Source: Pseudomonas laurentiana (GTDB lineage: Bacteria; Pseudomonadota; Gammaproteobacteria; Pseudomonadales; Pseudomonadaceae). From it: a stretch of DNA of 64,000 nt. A program made the position numbers and the translations under genes. The notes beneath the pieces were generated by a model. It saw only the letters and a list, made by a program, of their open reading frames with translations. It had not been told where the DNA came from and did not search any database. Shown one piece after another: positions 38,613 through 48,815 of the stretch. Each line of letters opens with the position of its first letter. The stretch's first letter is position 1. Location of the stretch: the NCBI RefSeq assembly GCF_014648275.1, contig NZ_BMQU01000016.1, positions 1 to 64,000 of the forward strand, in the 5' to 3' direction.

Positions 38613-39537
38613 TGCCTGCCAGCATCAAATCCAGGTTCTGCACGGCAGCGCCCGCCGCGCCCTTGCCCAGGTTATCGAACACGGCCGCCAACAGCACCTG
38701 CCCTTCGCATTCGCTCTCCAGGACGATCAAGCGCAGTTGATCAGTACCATTGAGTGCCTGCGGATCAAGGTGCGTGAGTGCCTTTGACTCGTGCATCGAC
38801 ATCACCTGCACATGCTCGAAATGGGTGTAGTGCTGCTGCAGACACGCCTGCAACTGCAGTGCGCCCACCCCCGGCGACAACAGCCGACGCTGCAACGCAA
38901 TGGTCAACACAATACCTTGCCGAAACGCGCCATAGGCAGGCACAAATATCGGTCGCTCAGTCAGGCCACTGTGCTGCTGAATTTCTGGAACATGCTTGTG
39001 CGCCAGCGCCAACCCATACACCTGGAATGCCGGTGCGAGCGAAGCGCCGTGCCCCTCATGCGCCTCAACCCCTGCCCGCCCTCTTCCAGAGTAACCCGAT
39101 ACGGCCTGCACACTGATCGGGTAGTCGGCGCCCACCAGCCCCGCCTCTAGCAGTGGGCGTAACAAACCTATCGCCCCCGTGGGGTAGCAACCGGGGTTGC
39201 TGACACGCCGCGCCGTCGCAATGCGCTGCGCCTGCTGCGGGCTCATTTCCGCAAAACCGTAGGTCCAGTCCGGGTGAGTGCGGTGCGCCGAACTGGCATC
39301 AATCACCCGAACGGCGGGGTTTTCGATACTCGCGACCGCATCACGTGCGGCCTCGTCCGGCAGGCACAGGATCGCAATGTCACAGGCATTGATGGCCTCG
39401 GCACGATGAGCTGCGTCCTTGCGGTGCTCAGCGCTGAGCGTGAGCAGCCGCAGGTCGGTCCGGTCGCGCAGTCGCTGGTGGATCTGCAAGCCCGTAGTGC
39501 CCTGATCGCCATCGATGAATACAAGAGGAATTGTCAT
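38584..39537 (-). CDS. argC: N-acetyl-gamma-glutamyl-phosphate reductase, type 2
   Basis: 317 residues, the short ArgC type. Nucleotide-binding [11 protein letters not shown] near the N-terminus, catalytic Cys117 in SNPGCYPTG, and GYSGRGRAG plus HKHVPEIQ, as in the family. It reduces N-acetylglutamyl phosphate in arginine synthesis. Many Pseudomonas carry two argC genes; this short form is usually the second one, next to a LysR gene, so the main argC may lie elsewhere. Divergent from the regulator at 39652. Confidence 0.88.
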   Translation of the reverse strand: MTIPLVFIDGDQGTTGLQIHQRLRDRTDLRLLTLSAEHRKDAAHRAEAINACDIAILCLPDEAARDAVASIENPAVRVIDASSAHRTHPDWTYGFAEMSPQQAQRIATARRVSNPGCYPTGAIGLLRPLLEAGLVGADYPISVQAVSGYSGRGRAGVEAHEGHGASLAPAFQVYGLALAHKHVPEIQQHSGLTERPIFVPAYGAFRQGIVLTIALQRRLLSPGVGALQLQACLQQHYTHFEHVQVMSMHESKALTHLDPQALNGTDQLRLIVLESECEGQVLLAAVFDNLGKGAAGAAVQNLDLMLAGTCRPLPSRT

Positions 39538-39606
39538 GAAGTGCTCTCGGAAGTCAGAAATCAGCAGACCTGATCTTCGACGCAGGCTTAAGATAGGAAA
39601 AGTTGA

Positions 39607-39637
39607 ATTTCCAAACGATTACATTCAGATTTTCTGA
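39607..39637. promoter_or_regulatory. LysR-type operator in the argC-lysR intergenic region
   Basis: TCAGA-TTT-TCTGA (39625-39637), a perfect inverted repeat of the T-N11-A kind used by LysR regulators, 14 bases before the lysR ATG. TGAAT...ATTCA (39604-39627) overlaps it. Likely autoregulatory. Confidence 0.45.
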
Positions 39638-39651
39638 TCAAGGAGCGCGCC

Positions 39652-40536
39652 ATGCGCGAAATCAGCCTGGACCGCCTGCGCACCTTGGTGGCGATTGCCG
39701 ACCTGGGCTCATTTGCCGAAGCCGCTCGGGTGCTGAACCTTGCGCCGCCAACCATCAGCTTGCATATCACCGATCTGGAATCACGGGTTGGCGCCCGACT
39801 GTTGTCGCGTACACGGGGACGCGTTCAGCCATCGGCGATTGGCGAAACACTGGTGGAGCGCGCACGGCGTTTGCTGGCCGATGCCGAGCAGGCCCTTGAG
39901 GAGGTGCAGCGTCAGGTGCAGGGCCTGGCTGGCCGCGTACGGCTGGGCGCCTCGACCGGCGCCATCGCACAGTTGATGCCACAAGCCCTGGAAACCCTCG
40001 GCCAGCAGCACCCGGATATCGACGTACAGGTCGCCGTGCTGACCTCGCAAGAGACACTGAAGAAGCTGGTGGAAGGCACGCTGGACATCGGCTTGGTCGC
40101 GCTCCCGCAAACCACGATGAAGGGCGTGCACATCGAACCCTGGCGGCGCGACCCGGTCATGGCATTCTTGCCTGCCCGCTGGACGTGCCCGGACGTCGTC
40201 ACCCCCGACTGGCTGGCCGCTCAGCCGCTGATACTGAATGACAACAGCACGCGGCTCTCACGCTTGACGTCGGAGTGGTTCGCCAACGACGGCTACCAGC
40301 CGACACCCCGCATTCAACTGAACTACAACGACGCCATCAAAAGCCTGGTCGCAGCCGGCTATGGCGCAACGCTGCTACCCCATGAAGCCAACACCCCATT
40401 GCCCGATGCCAGGGTAGTCATGCGACCACTACAGCCCTTGTTGTGGCGCCAACTGGGCATTGCCCACCGTACCGGTGACGTCGACCGCCCCACTCAGCAT
40501 GTGTTGGAAGTGCTGTGGGCATTGAGGGCAGGCTAG
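39652..40536 (+). CDS. LysR-family transcriptional regulator
   Basis: 294 residues. N-terminal winged HTH with LRTLVAIADLGSFAEAARVLNLAPPTISLHITDLE, then a periplasmic-binding-like effector domain (VRLGASTGAIAQLMPQAL, LDIGLVALP). AAGGAG ribosome site 8 bases upstream. The divergent neighbour argC is the first candidate target; the effector is unknown. Confidence 0.88.
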   Translation: MREISLDRLRTLVAIADLGSFAEAARVLNLAPPTISLHITDLESRVGARLLSRTRGRVQPSAIGETLVERARRLLADAEQALEEVQRQVQGLAGRVRLGASTGAIAQLMPQALETLGQQHPDIDVQVAVLTSQETLKKLVEGTLDIGLVALPQTTMKGVHIEPWRRDPVMAFLPARWTCPDVVTPDWLAAQPLILNDNSTRLSRLTSEWFANDGYQPTPRIQLNYNDAIKSLVAAGYGATLLPHEANTPLPDARVVMRPLQPLLWRQLGIAHRTGDVDRPTQHVLEVLWALRAG

Positions 40537-40562
40537 CGCAACACGTGCATGCTTGTGCCAGC

Positions 40563-41618
40563 CTAATGCTCGTGCTCGCTGCGCCATTTGCGCGGGCTCA
40601 CGCCAAACCAGCGGCGGAACGCGCGGGAAAACGCGCTGGTTTCCGAGTAGCCCAACAATGGCGCCAGTTCGGAGATGTTCAGGCTTTGCTGCCCCAGGTG
40701 CTGCAGAGCCAGGTCCTGGCGGATCTGATCCAGCAGTTGGGTAAAGCTAAGGCCCTGCTCACGTAATTTACGCTGCAGCAACCAATGCGGCAGTTGCAGT
40801 TGATCGGCAACGCTGTCGAGGCTCGGATCACCGTGCGGCAACAGCGTAATGATGGCCTGACAGGCCTGCTCCAGCAGATCCGGGCCGGTGTTGGTTTCAC
40901 CCAATTGCCGGATCGCATCCTTGACCAGCGTGAGCAATACCGGGTCATGGCCGGGCATGGCCTTGCCGACGATTTCGCGCTTGGGAATCAAAATGGAGTT
41001 ACAGGCGCGCTCGAAATACACCGGGGCGTCAAACACCTCACGGTGCTCATGCCAGTCTTGTGGCCGAGCATGTTCAAAGGCGACTTCACGCGGTGCCCAC
41101 TTCGGCCCGAGTACATGACGCACCAGGTTCATCGCCATGCCCATGGTCAGCTCGGCATCCTGACGCCGCTGGCGGATAGCGCTGTGATGGATCTGGTAAT
41201 CGAAGCTGTAGCACTCGCCCTGATCAACCAGGCGGATCAACGTGCTGTGCTGATGATACGGAAACGCCTGCGCGAAGTTGATCAGCGCGTCTTCCAGGGT
41301 GGCCGAACACAGGCCGACATACCCCAGCAGGCCAAGGGCCTGGGGCTGGAATTGTTCGCCATAACGCAGGCCGAAATTATCGCACCCGGTCTGCTGTGCC
41401 GCCTCCTCCAGTACCTGACAGTAGTTCGGCAAGGCCAGGCTCAAGGTCGGGTGCTGGAGTTGCTCGGGGTCGATACCGGCATGGCCGAACACCCGGTCAA
41501 GGTCACCGCCATGGTTGACGATAAAGGCATCCATACCGGTGGCAGCCGCCGAGAGCACACCCCGATTGTTCGCACGAGGGGCGTTCAAGGGAGCCTGGGC
41601 AAGGGAGGACTGGAACAT
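40563..41618 (-). CDS. AraC-family regulator of ethanolamine genes (likely)
   Basis: 351 residues. N-terminal Arabinose_bd-type domain (MDAFIVNHGGDLDRVFGHAGIDPEQLQHP, NFGLRYGEQFQPQALGLLGYVGL), C-terminal AraC HTH with LQHLGQQSLNISELAPLLGYSETSAFSRAFRRWFGVSPRKWR. Same general class as OruR/ArgR and EutR-like regulators. Divergent from the eat-eutB-eutC operon, so it is most likely its activator. Start ATG 41618; longer frames run across promoter DNA. Confidence 0.85.
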   Translation of the reverse strand: MFQSSLAQAPLNAPRANNRGVLSAAATGMDAFIVNHGGDLDRVFGHAGIDPEQLQHPTLSLALPNYCQVLEEAAQQTGCDNFGLRYGEQFQPQALGLLGYVGLCSATLEDALINFAQAFPYHQHSTLIRLVDQGECYSFDYQIHHSAIRQRRQDAELTMGMAMNLVRHVLGPKWAPREVAFEHARPQDWHEHREVFDAPVYFERACNSILIPKREIVGKAMPGHDPVLLTLVKDAIRQLGETNTGPDLLEQACQAIITLLPHGDPSLDSVADQLQLPHWLLQRKLREQGLSFTQLLDQIRQDLALQHLGQQSLNISELAPLLGYSETSAFSRAFRRWFGVSPRKWRSEHEH

Positions 41619-41700
41619 GGCTGCTGTTACCGTGTAGAGAATGCAATCACCCCTCCAAGCAAATACCGTACCTTTGTGCATAAACGCTTTAGCACAGGAG

Positions 41701-41909
41701 GTTGCCGGTGCGCCGACACCCGCAACTGCTACCCGAATACTCGGTGCAATGGGCAGTGTGTAGGCGGTTGCGCCAACACCCGTTGCCGCTCGGTGACACT
41801 GTGCAGGGCGATTCCGACCCGCCCCACGTGAGTGCATGATCAGTGTCGTACGCGCCATGCAGGCGCCTTTGGCAAAAGTTGACCGAGCGCGATTGTGGCG
41901 GTGTCGGCC
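41701..41909. promoter_or_regulatory. Repeat motifs in the regulator-eat intergenic region
   Basis: Direct repeats GGTGCGCCGACACCCG (41707-41722) and GGTTGCGCCAACACCCG (41766-41782), 59 bases apart, and an inverted copy GGCGGTGTCGGCC (41897-41909). The first is nested in GTTGC...GCAAC (41701-41726). They look like operators for the divergent AraC regulator. The rest of the 369-base gap shows no gene. Confidence 0.45.
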
Positions 41910-41987
41910 GGTCAAGTCTTGAGCGCAGGCCTGTGGTTATGCTCCCAGCCAGGCATTTTTTCGGGTACACCTTCAAGGGGACATACC

Positions 41988-43346
41988 ATGGCCGTATCAC
42001 AACTAAAACCAACATTGGGCACCCTGCACCTCTGGGGCATTGCGGTGGGGCTGGTGATCTCCGGCGAGTACTTCGGCTGGAGTTACGGCTGGGGCACCGC
42101 CGGTACGCTGGGCTTCCTGGTGACCACCCTGCTGGTCGCGGTGATGTACACCTGCTTCATCTTCAGCTTCACCGAGTTGACCACCGCCATTCCCCATGCT
42201 GGCGGCCCCTTTGCCTATAGCCTGCGCGCCTTTGGTGTGACCGGGGGGATGATCGCCGGGATGGCGACGCTCATCGAATTTGTCTTCGCACCGCCTGCGA
42301 TCGCCATGGCGATTGGCGCCTACCTGAATGTGCAATACCCCAACCTCGATCCGAAAGTGGCCGCCGTGGGCGCCTACTTTGTCTTCATGACCCTGAACAT
42401 TGTCGGTGTGAGCATTGCCGCCACGTTCGAACTGGTCGTCACTGTCCTCGCCGTGCTGGAGCTGCTGGTGTTCATGGGCGTGGTCGCCCCTGCGTTCAGC
42501 TTCAGCAGCTTTGTCCTGGGGGGCTGGGCCGGTTCCGACACCTTCAGCCTGGGCGCACTGAGCGGCATCTTCGCCGCTATCCCCTTTGCTATCTGGTTCT
42601 TCCTGGCCATCGAGGGCGCAGCCATGGCCGCCGAGGAAGCGAAAGACCCGAAACGTACCATTCCGCGCGCCTACATCGCCGGCATCCTGACCCTGGTGAG
42701 CCTGGCCATCAGCGTGATGATCTTCGCCGGGGGCGTGGGTGACTGGCGCGCACTGGCCAATATCAACGACCCGCTGCCAATGGCCATGAAGTCGGTCGTG
42801 GGCAACAATTCGACCTGGATGCACATGCTGGTATGGATCGGCCTGTTCGGCCTGGTGGCGAGCTTTCATGGCATCATTCTGGGGTACTCGCGCCAGTTCT
42901 TCGCCCTCGCCCGCGCCGGCTTCCTGCCCAAAGGGCTGGCCAAGCTGTCACGCTTCCACACCCCGCACCGGGCGATTCTGGCCGGCGGCGTCGTCGGTAT
43001 CGCCGCCATCCTGAGCGACGGACTGGTCAACCTGCAGGGCATGACCCTGACTGCAGCCATGATCACCATGTCGGTGTTCGGCGCTATCGTGATGTACATT
43101 GTCAGTATGCTCAGCCTGTTCAAACTGCGTCGCAGCGAGCCCGACCTTGAGCGCACCTTCCGTGCCCCAGGCTACCCGGTAGTACCGGCCATTGCGCTGT
43201 TGCTGGCGGTGGTCTGCCTGGTCGCAATGGTCTGGTTCAACACCTTGATCTGCGGGATCTTCATCGGTCTGATGGCAGTGGGCATGCTGTTCTGCGTCGC
43301 GGTTCGTAGCCAGAACGCAGGCACCGTGGCGCTGGCCAGCGAGTAA
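41988..43346 (+). CDS. eat: Ethanolamine permease
   Basis: 452 residues, APC-superfamily, twelve helices. LGTLHLWGIAVGLVISGEYFGWSYGWGTAG is the signature of the ethanolamine permease group. It imports ethanolamine for EutBC. AAGGGG ribosome site 7 bases before ATG 41988. The stop is 11 bases before eutB, so one operon. It plays the role of EutH in species without a microcompartment. Confidence 0.9.
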   Translation: MAVSQLKPTLGTLHLWGIAVGLVISGEYFGWSYGWGTAGTLGFLVTTLLVAVMYTCFIFSFTELTTAIPHAGGPFAYSLRAFGVTGGMIAGMATLIEFVFAPPAIAMAIGAYLNVQYPNLDPKVAAVGAYFVFMTLNIVGVSIAATFELVVTVLAVLELLVFMGVVAPAFSFSSFVLGGWAGSDTFSLGALSGIFAAIPFAIWFFLAIEGAAMAAEEAKDPKRTIPRAYIAGILTLVSLAISVMIFAGGVGDWRALANINDPLPMAMKSVVGNNSTWMHMLVWIGLFGLVASFHGIILGYSRQFFALARAGFLPKGLAKLSRFHTPHRAILAGGVVGIAAILSDGLVNLQGMTLTAAMITMSVFGAIVMYIVSMLSLFKLRRSEPDLERTFRAPGYPVVPAIALLLAVVCLVAMVWFNTLICGIFIGLMAVGMLFCVAVRSQNAGTVALASE

Positions 43347-43357
43347 GGAGACACACC

Positions 43358-44749
43358 ATGAGCTTCGTGCATACAGTCGCCGGCACTACCTGGCGTTTTG
43401 AAAGCCTAAAGCAATTGATGGCCAAGGCCAGCCCGGCGCGCTCTGGCGACTGTCTTGCAGAGATCGCGGCCACCAGTGATGCAGAACGTGCGGCGGCACA
43501 AATGGCCCTGGCCGATGTGCCATTAACGCGCTTTCTCAGCGAAGCCCTGATCCCCTATGAAGAGGATGAAGTCACGCGGTTGATCATCGACAGCCATGAC
43601 CACGCGGCCTTCGCGCCGGTCAGCCACCTGACCGTCGGCGGCTTTCGTGACTGGCTGCTGGGAGACGACGCCGACGAAGCCAGTCTCAAGGCGCTGGCAC
43701 CCGGACTGACCCCGGAGATGGCTGCAGCCGTATCGAAGATCATGCGCGTTCAGGATCTGGTACTGGTGGCGCAGAAAATCCGTGTGGTGACCCGCTTTCG
43801 CAACACCGTTGGGCTGCGTGGGCGAATGTCCACGCGGCTGCAACCCAACCACCCGACCGATGATCCTGCCGGCATCGCCGCCAGCCTGCTCGACGGCCTG
43901 CTGTACGGCAATGGCGACGCCATGATCGGCATCAACCCAGCCACCGACAGCCTCAGCGCCATCAGCGAATTGCTGAAGATGCTCGATGGGGTCATCCAGC
44001 ATTACGAGATTCCCACACAGTCCTGCGTGCTGACCCACGTTACCTCTTCGGTGGCGGCCATCGAACGGGGCGTGCCGCTGGACCTGGTGTTTCAATCCAT
44101 CGCCGGCACACAAGCGGCCAACAGCAGTTTCGGCATCAGCCTGAGCATTCTCCAGGAAGGCTACGAGGCAGGCCTGAGCCTGAAACGCGGCACCCTGGGA
44201 AACAACCTGATGTACTTTGAAACCGGACAGGGCAGCGCCCTTTCGGCCAACGCTCACCAGGGTGTCGACCAGCAGACCTGCGAAGCACGCGCGTATGCCG
44301 TGGCCCGGCATTTCAACCCGTTCCTGGTGAACACCGTGGTGGGTTTCATCGGCCCGGAGTACCTGTACAACGGCAAGCAGATCATCCGGGCCGGGCTGGA
44401 AGATCATTTCTGCGGCAAGCTGCTTGGCGTCCCCATGGGCTGCGACATCTGCTACACCAACCATGCCGAAGCCGATCAGGACGACATGGACATGCTGCTG
44501 ACCTTGCTGGGTGTGGCCGGGATCAACTTCATCATGGGCATTCCAGGCTCCGATGACGTAATGCTCAACTACCAGACCACCTCATTCCACGATGCCCTGT
44601 ATGCGCGCAAGACCTTGGGCCTGCGCCCGGCACCAGAGTTTGAAGCGTGGCTGGCACGCATGGACATCCTGCAACAGCACGACGGTCAGGTACGCCTGGG
44701 CAGTGGCGTACCACCGCTGTTTCGCACCGCCCTGGCACAGTTGAAGTAG
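43358..44749 (+). CDS. eutB: Ethanolamine ammonia-lyase large subunit
   Basis: 463 residues. Length and motifs match EutB, the alpha subunit: [83 protein letters not shown] and [20 protein letters not shown]. With EutC and adenosylcobalamin it converts ethanolamine to acetaldehyde and ammonia. No microcompartment shell genes, as usual for the short Pseudomonas pathway. Confidence 0.95.
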   Translation: MSFVHTVAGTTWRFESLKQLMAKASPARSGDCLAEIAATSDAERAAAQMALADVPLTRFLSEALIPYEEDEVTRLIIDSHDHAAFAPVSHLTVGGFRDWLLGDDADEASLKALAPGLTPEMAAAVSKIMRVQDLVLVAQKIRVVTRFRNTVGLRGRMSTRLQPNHPTDDPAGIAASLLDGLLYGNGDAMIGINPATDSLSAISELLKMLDGVIQHYEIPTQSCVLTHVTSSVAAIERGVPLDLVFQSIAGTQAANSSFGISLSILQEGYEAGLSLKRGTLGNNLMYFETGQGSALSANAHQGVDQQTCEARAYAVARHFNPFLVNTVVGFIGPEYLYNGKQIIRAGLEDHFCGKLLGVPMGCDICYTNHAEADQDDMDMLLTLLGVAGINFIMGIPGSDDVMLNYQTTSFHDALYARKTLGLRPAPEFEAWLARMDILQQHDGQVRLGSGVPPLFRTALAQLK

Positions 44750-44757
44750 AGGTAGCA

Positions 44758-45558
44758 ATGGACGATAACGGTAAAAGCCCCGCCCGGCCTGACCCCTGGC
44801 AGCAATTACGCAACCTGACCCCGGCGCGGATTGCCCTGGGCCGCGCGGGCACCAGCTTGCCTACGGCTGCGCAACTCGACTTCCAGTATGCCCATGCCCA
44901 GGCCCGTGACGCCGTGCACCTGCGTTTTGACCTGGCCGGTCTGGCCGCAGGCTGCGGGCAGAGCCTGGCCCTGCACAGCGCTGCGCCAGACCGGCACACG
45001 TACCTGCAACGTCCTGATCTCGGCCGACGCCTGAACGAAGCATCGGTGGCGCAACTGCGCGACTACGCCAAGGCTCAACCGGAAGGGGTCGACCTGGCCC
45101 TGGTGGTGGCTGACGGGCTGTCTGCGCTGGCCGTACACCGCCATGCCCAACCGATGCTCCAGCGCATAGAAGCACTGGCCAAGGATGAAGGCTGGAGCGT
45201 TGCTCCGATTTGCCTGGTCGAACAAGGCCGCGTAGCGGTGGCCGATCAGGTGGCTGAACTGCTTGGCGCACGCATGGTGGTAATCCTGATTGGTGAGCGC
45301 CCCGGGCTCAGCTCGCCGGACAGCCTCGGTCTGTATTTCACCTATGCCCCGCGGGTGGGCTTGAACGACGCCTCGCGCAATTGTATTTCCAACGTGCGGC
45401 TGGAGGGGCTGAGTTACGCCATGGCCACCCACAAACTCGGTTACCTGATGCGCGAGGCATGGCGGCGGCAGTTGTCGGGGGTGAACCTGAAGGATGAGGC
45501 GCAGATACCGGTACTGGAAGGCACCGACGAGGTTAGGCCGGGGAATTTTCTTGTTTAG
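44758..45558 (+). CDS. eutC: Ethanolamine ammonia-lyase small subunit
   Basis: 266 residues. [35 protein letters not shown] and [31 protein letters not shown] are EutC signatures; it contributes to B12 binding and the EutB active site. ATG 44758, with AGAGG 6 bases upstream, 9 bases after eutB. Confidence 0.93.
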   Translation: MDDNGKSPARPDPWQQLRNLTPARIALGRAGTSLPTAAQLDFQYAHAQARDAVHLRFDLAGLAAGCGQSLALHSAAPDRHTYLQRPDLGRRLNEASVAQLRDYAKAQPEGVDLALVVADGLSALAVHRHAQPMLQRIEALAKDEGWSVAPICLVEQGRVAVADQVAELLGARMVVILIGERPGLSSPDSLGLYFTYAPRVGLNDASRNCISNVRLEGLSYAMATHKLGYLMREAWRRQLSGVNLKDEAQIPVLEGTDEVRPGNFLV

Positions 45559-45647
45559 CTAACTGCGCGGTGAGCGCCCTGGTACTGGGTTCGCGTGAAA
45601 ATCCGTTGATGGCGAGAGCCTCCCCCTTGCCCGGCATGCCCACCTCC

Positions 45648-45732
45648 CGTGGAAGCAGGCTTGCCTGCGATGGCTTTGGCGGAATGTCAGTAAGTGCGCA
45701 GGGCCCGCATCGTTGGCAAGCCAACTCCCACA
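45648..45732. repeat. REPIN copy 1
   Basis: Two opposed REP-like arms: GCAGGCTTGCCTGCGAT (from 45655) and ATCGTTGGCAAGCCAACTCCCACA (ending 45732), separated by about 40 bases. Typical of the tightly folded REP pairs of Pseudomonas. Confidence 0.7.
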
Positions 45733-45758
45733 GAATTGGCGTGGACCACTGCATTCTC

Positions 45759-45843
45759 TGTAGGAGCAGGCTTGCCTGCGATAGCATCGGCGCGGTGTCA
45801 GTAAGTGCGCAGGGCCTGCATCGTTGGCAAGCCAACTCCCACA
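45759..45843. repeat. REPIN copy 2
   Basis: Nearly identical to copy 1, starting TGTAGGAGCAGGCTTGCC, offset by 111 bases; inner sequence CAGTAAGTGCGCAGGGC is also shared, so the copies arose by tandem duplication. Confidence 0.7.
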
Positions 45844-45870
45844 GGATCCGCGTAGAACACTGCATTCTGT

Positions 45871-45897
45871 GTGGACACAAGCAGGCTTGCCTGCGAT
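45871..45897. repeat. Single REP arm (third copy)
   Basis: GCAGGCTTGCCTGCGAT again at 45881-45897, 115 bases after the second copy, followed directly by the end of the TonB gene. No partner arm. Confidence 0.6.
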
Positions 45898-45907
45898 GCA
45901 GGTTGCG

Positions 45908-48034
45908 CTAGAAGGTCACGCTGGCGCTGAGCCTGGCAGTACGGGGTTCGCCTACATTGACCTGCAACGCGCTACCCGTACTCGATGGGTAGTAGTGCTT
46001 GTCAAAGAGGTTGTCGACGTTCAGTTGCAGGCGCGTCTTGTAGCCCGCCATCGGTACATCCCACCGCAAGAACGCGTCCGCCACGGTGTAGCTGCTCATG
46101 TAGAACGTGTTTTCATTGTTTCCGGCACGGTCACCGACATAACGGGCACCGCCGCCCACATGCCAGTCACCCAGCCCCGCAGGCACCTGGAGGTGGTGGC
46201 TCAGGTATAGGCTGGCAACGTGTTTGGGCGCCTGGCCGAGGCGATTACCTTCATGCTTCGGGTCGTCAAGAATCTCGGTTCGCGTGTAGGCATAGGTGCC
46301 GATCATGTCCCAGCGTTCGGCAATACGCCCGGTCACATCCAGTTCCAGGCCACGGGAACCCACCTTGCCTGCGGCCTCGCTGATACCCGTTACCGCCGTA
46401 GGGGTCACAACGTTTTTCTTCTCGATATCGAACAACGCCAGGTTCAGGTTAAGGCCGGGCGCGAGGTCATACTTGGCACCGACTTCGTAACTACGGCCCT
46501 CTTCAGGGTCAAAGGTGTTGCCATTGTCATCCACATCGTCGTTGGGCACGAAGGAACGGCTGTAGTTACCGTAGAACGACAGGTCTTCATCGACCTTGAA
46601 CACCACCCCCAGCATCGGCAGGAAGGTGTCGCCATTGCTGTCACGGTTCAACGTCCGTTTACTGCCCAGCCCCTGCTCGCTGAACTGGTCGTAATGCTGA
46701 TAACGGCCACCGAAGACCAGAATCCACTGGTCGTTAAGGTGCCAATTGTCTTTCAGGTAGAGCGACGTCGAGGTCAGTTGATTGCTCAGGTTGCTGTCGG
46801 CCTGGCTGACGAGGCTTGGCTTATCCATGCCACCGTAAACTGGCAAATAGATATTGAAGTCCTTGTCCACGGCATTACGGTAAGTCTTGCCACGGAACTT
46901 GTCGGAGTCTTCCTGCTCGGCACCGACCAGCAGGTCGTGCTGTTGCCCCAGAACGACCTGTTGGCCAATGAAGTCCAGGCTGGCATAGCGGGTTTCGTAA
47001 TCGTATTGCCCGCCATTGGCCCGACGCTGCAGTACACCGCTGGCCGACAATGCCGTGGGTTGAGCAATCGCCAGGCTGTAGCGGTCGTTGTTCCAGCCAT
47101 AGGTCAGACGGGTCTTCCAGGCATCACTCAGTTGGTACTCGAACCGTGCCGTGGCGGTTTCGCTGATCCCCGCCGTTTTCGCCCAACGCTCATCCAGCCG
47201 CTTGTCATAGTCGACACTGGCAGGGTGCCCATCGACAAACACCGTGCCACGATCAAACGGGCTCGTGTAGTCGTTGTATTCGTAAGCCAGCGTCAGGCTT
47301 GCGCGCTCGCCCGTCCAGCTGAGCGATGGCGCGATGAGGGTGTGTTGGTCGACCCCGTAGTTACGCCAGTAGTCCTCGCTCTGCCGCTCGGCAACCAGGC
47401 GATACGCCAGGCCGGTGTCCCCCAACGGGCCGGTGGTGTCGACGCCAACGCTGCCACCGCCTTCGCTGAAAGCGGAACCACTCAGCGTAGTGCTGCGCAC
47501 GTACTGGGGTTGCTTGCTGATCACGTTGATCACACCCCCTGGCTCCATGGCGCCATACAGCAGCGACGCCGGCCCCTTGAGCACTTCGACGCGCTCGGTG
47601 GTGGCGCTGAAGTTGTGCGAGACCACCGAGCGTACCCCGTCACGCAGGATGGAACCGTCGTCGTTGGTACCAAACCCACGCTTGACCAGTGAGTCCTTGG
47701 TATTGCCCAGGGTATTGCCCTGGCTGACACCACTGACGAACTTCATGGCATCGTCCAGCGAGCGAACGTTGTAGTCAGCAATCGTCTGCGGTGTCACCAC
47801 GTTAACCGACTGTGCTTCATCCTTGAGTGGAACGTCGCTTTTGCTCGCCGTACTGGCGCTGCTGGCACGGTAACCTTCTGCCGTATCGAACGCTTCGGCG
47901 GCGATCTGCGTCGCGGGCAATGTGGTTTGCGCGGGTTCGGCAACCGCCGGAACAGGCAGCATGGCGCAGGTCAAGGCACAGAGCAGGAACGGGGTGGAAG
48001 GTGAATGAAGAAACACGTTGGATACGGCGTTCAA
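45908..48034 (-). CDS. TonB-dependent siderophore receptor
   Basis: 708 residues: signal peptide ending near PAVA, plug domain (VNVVTPQTIADYNVRSLDDAMKFVSGVSQG, VEVLKGPASLLYGAMEPGGVINVISKQPQ) and 22-strand barrel ending in Phe (ARLSASVTF). No STN signalling domain, so it transports without regulating by an anti-sigma factor. The group (FoxA/FhuA-like) imports hydroxamate ferric siderophores; the ligand cannot be told. A Fur box is upstream. Confidence 0.9.
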   Translation of the reverse strand: MNAVSNVFLHSPSTPFLLCALTCAMLPVPAVAEPAQTTLPATQIAAEAFDTAEGYRASSASTASKSDVPLKDEAQSVNVVTPQTIADYNVRSLDDAMKFVSGVSQGNTLGNTKDSLVKRGFGTNDDGSILRDGVRSVVSHNFSATTERVEVLKGPASLLYGAMEPGGVINVISKQPQYVRSTTLSGSAFSEGGGSVGVDTTGPLGDTGLAYRLVAERQSEDYWRNYGVDQHTLIAPSLSWTGERASLTLAYEYNDYTSPFDRGTVFVDGHPASVDYDKRLDERWAKTAGISETATARFEYQLSDAWKTRLTYGWNNDRYSLAIAQPTALSASGVLQRRANGGQYDYETRYASLDFIGQQVVLGQQHDLLVGAEQEDSDKFRGKTYRNAVDKDFNIYLPVYGGMDKPSLVSQADSNLSNQLTSTSLYLKDNWHLNDQWILVFGGRYQHYDQFSEQGLGSKRTLNRDSNGDTFLPMLGVVFKVDEDLSFYGNYSRSFVPNDDVDDNGNTFDPEEGRSYEVGAKYDLAPGLNLNLALFDIEKKNVVTPTAVTGISEAAGKVGSRGLELDVTGRIAERWDMIGTYAYTRTEILDDPKHEGNRLGQAPKHVASLYLSHHLQVPAGLGDWHVGGGARYVGDRAGNNENTFYMSSYTVADAFLRWDVPMAGYKTRLQLNVDNLFDKHYYPSSTGSALQVNVGEPRTARLSASVTF

Positions 48035-48076
48035 GGGCGATGCTCAAAGGGGTGTGAATGGCATCGATTTTAATTT

Positions 48077-48095
48077 GATAATGATTCTCATGTAA
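48077..48095 (-). promoter_or_regulatory. Fur box
   Basis: GATAATGATTCTCATGTAA matches the 19-bp Fur consensus GATAATGATAATCATTATC at 13 of 19 positions, about 43 bases upstream of the receptor start. AAATGATTCAAGTTATTC at 48103-48120 may be a second half site. Supports iron repression. Confidence 0.8.
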
Positions 48096-48178
48096 ATATT
48101 GCAAATGATTCAAGTTATTCGCCGCCTGCAGGCCCGACCTCTGCAACGTGGCAGACGCCGGGCCTGGTTGTACCCTCA

Positions 48179-48805
48179 TCAGGCGCGGGCGGTATCCAGC
48201 AGGCCTTTTTCGACAATGAAGTCGATCACGGTTTGCAGCCCATGCCCGGTCTTGAGGTTGGTGAACGCCCAAGGGCGCGCCGGACGCATGCGTTGGGTAT
48301 CGCGCTCCATCACCTCCAGTGAGGCCCCCACGTAGGGCGCCAGGTCGATCTTGTTGATCACCAGAAAGTCCGACTTGGTGATACCCGGCCCACCCTTGCG
48401 CGGGATTTTCTCGCCCTCGGCCACGTCGATCACGTACACCGTAAGGTCGGCCAGTTCCGGGCTGAACGTGGCACTGAGGTTATCGCCGCCACTCTCGACG
48501 AAGATCACTTCCAGGTTGCCGAACTTACGTGCCAGCGCTTCCACGGCGGCAAGGTTCATCGAAGCATCTTCGCGAATGGCCGTGTGCGGACAGCCGCCGG
48601 TCTCCACGCCAACGATACGCTCAGGCGCCAAGGCCCCCGCTTCGGTCAGGATGCGTTGGTCTTCCTTGGTGTAGATGTCGTTGGTCACCACGGCGATTTG
48701 ATAATGGTCGCGCATCGCTTTGCACAGTGCTTCGAGCAATGCGGTCTTGCCGGAACCGACCGGACCGCCGACACCAACGCGCAGGGGTTGCTTGTAGCTT
48801 TGCAT
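48179..48805 (-). CDS. ureG: Urease accessory GTPase UreG
   Basis: 208 residues. P-loop [15 protein letters not shown] at the N-terminus, [18 protein letters not shown] (CPH metal site) and [13 protein letters not shown] for guanine specificity. It loads nickel into urease with UreD, UreE and UreF. Last gene of the urease operon. Confidence 0.93.
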   Translation of the reverse strand: MQSYKQPLRVGVGGPVGSGKTALLEALCKAMRDHYQIAVVTNDIYTKEDQRILTEAGALAPERIVGVETGGCPHTAIREDASMNLAAVEALARKFGNLEVIFVESGGDNLSATFSPELADLTVYVIDVAEGEKIPRKGGPGITKSDFLVINKIDLAPYVGASLEVMERDTQRMRPARPWAFTNLKTGHGLQTVIDFIVEKGLLDTARA

Positions 48806-48815
48806 GGCAGTTACC

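Noticed and set aside
45648..45897. CRISPR-like array
   Set aside because: Only two full units with long near-identical interiors and inverted arms; no unique spacers. REPIN fits better.
46220..47692. 490-codon plus-strand frame opposite the TonB receptor
   Set aside because: Same effect; the receptor reading has signal peptide, plug, barrel and terminal Phe.
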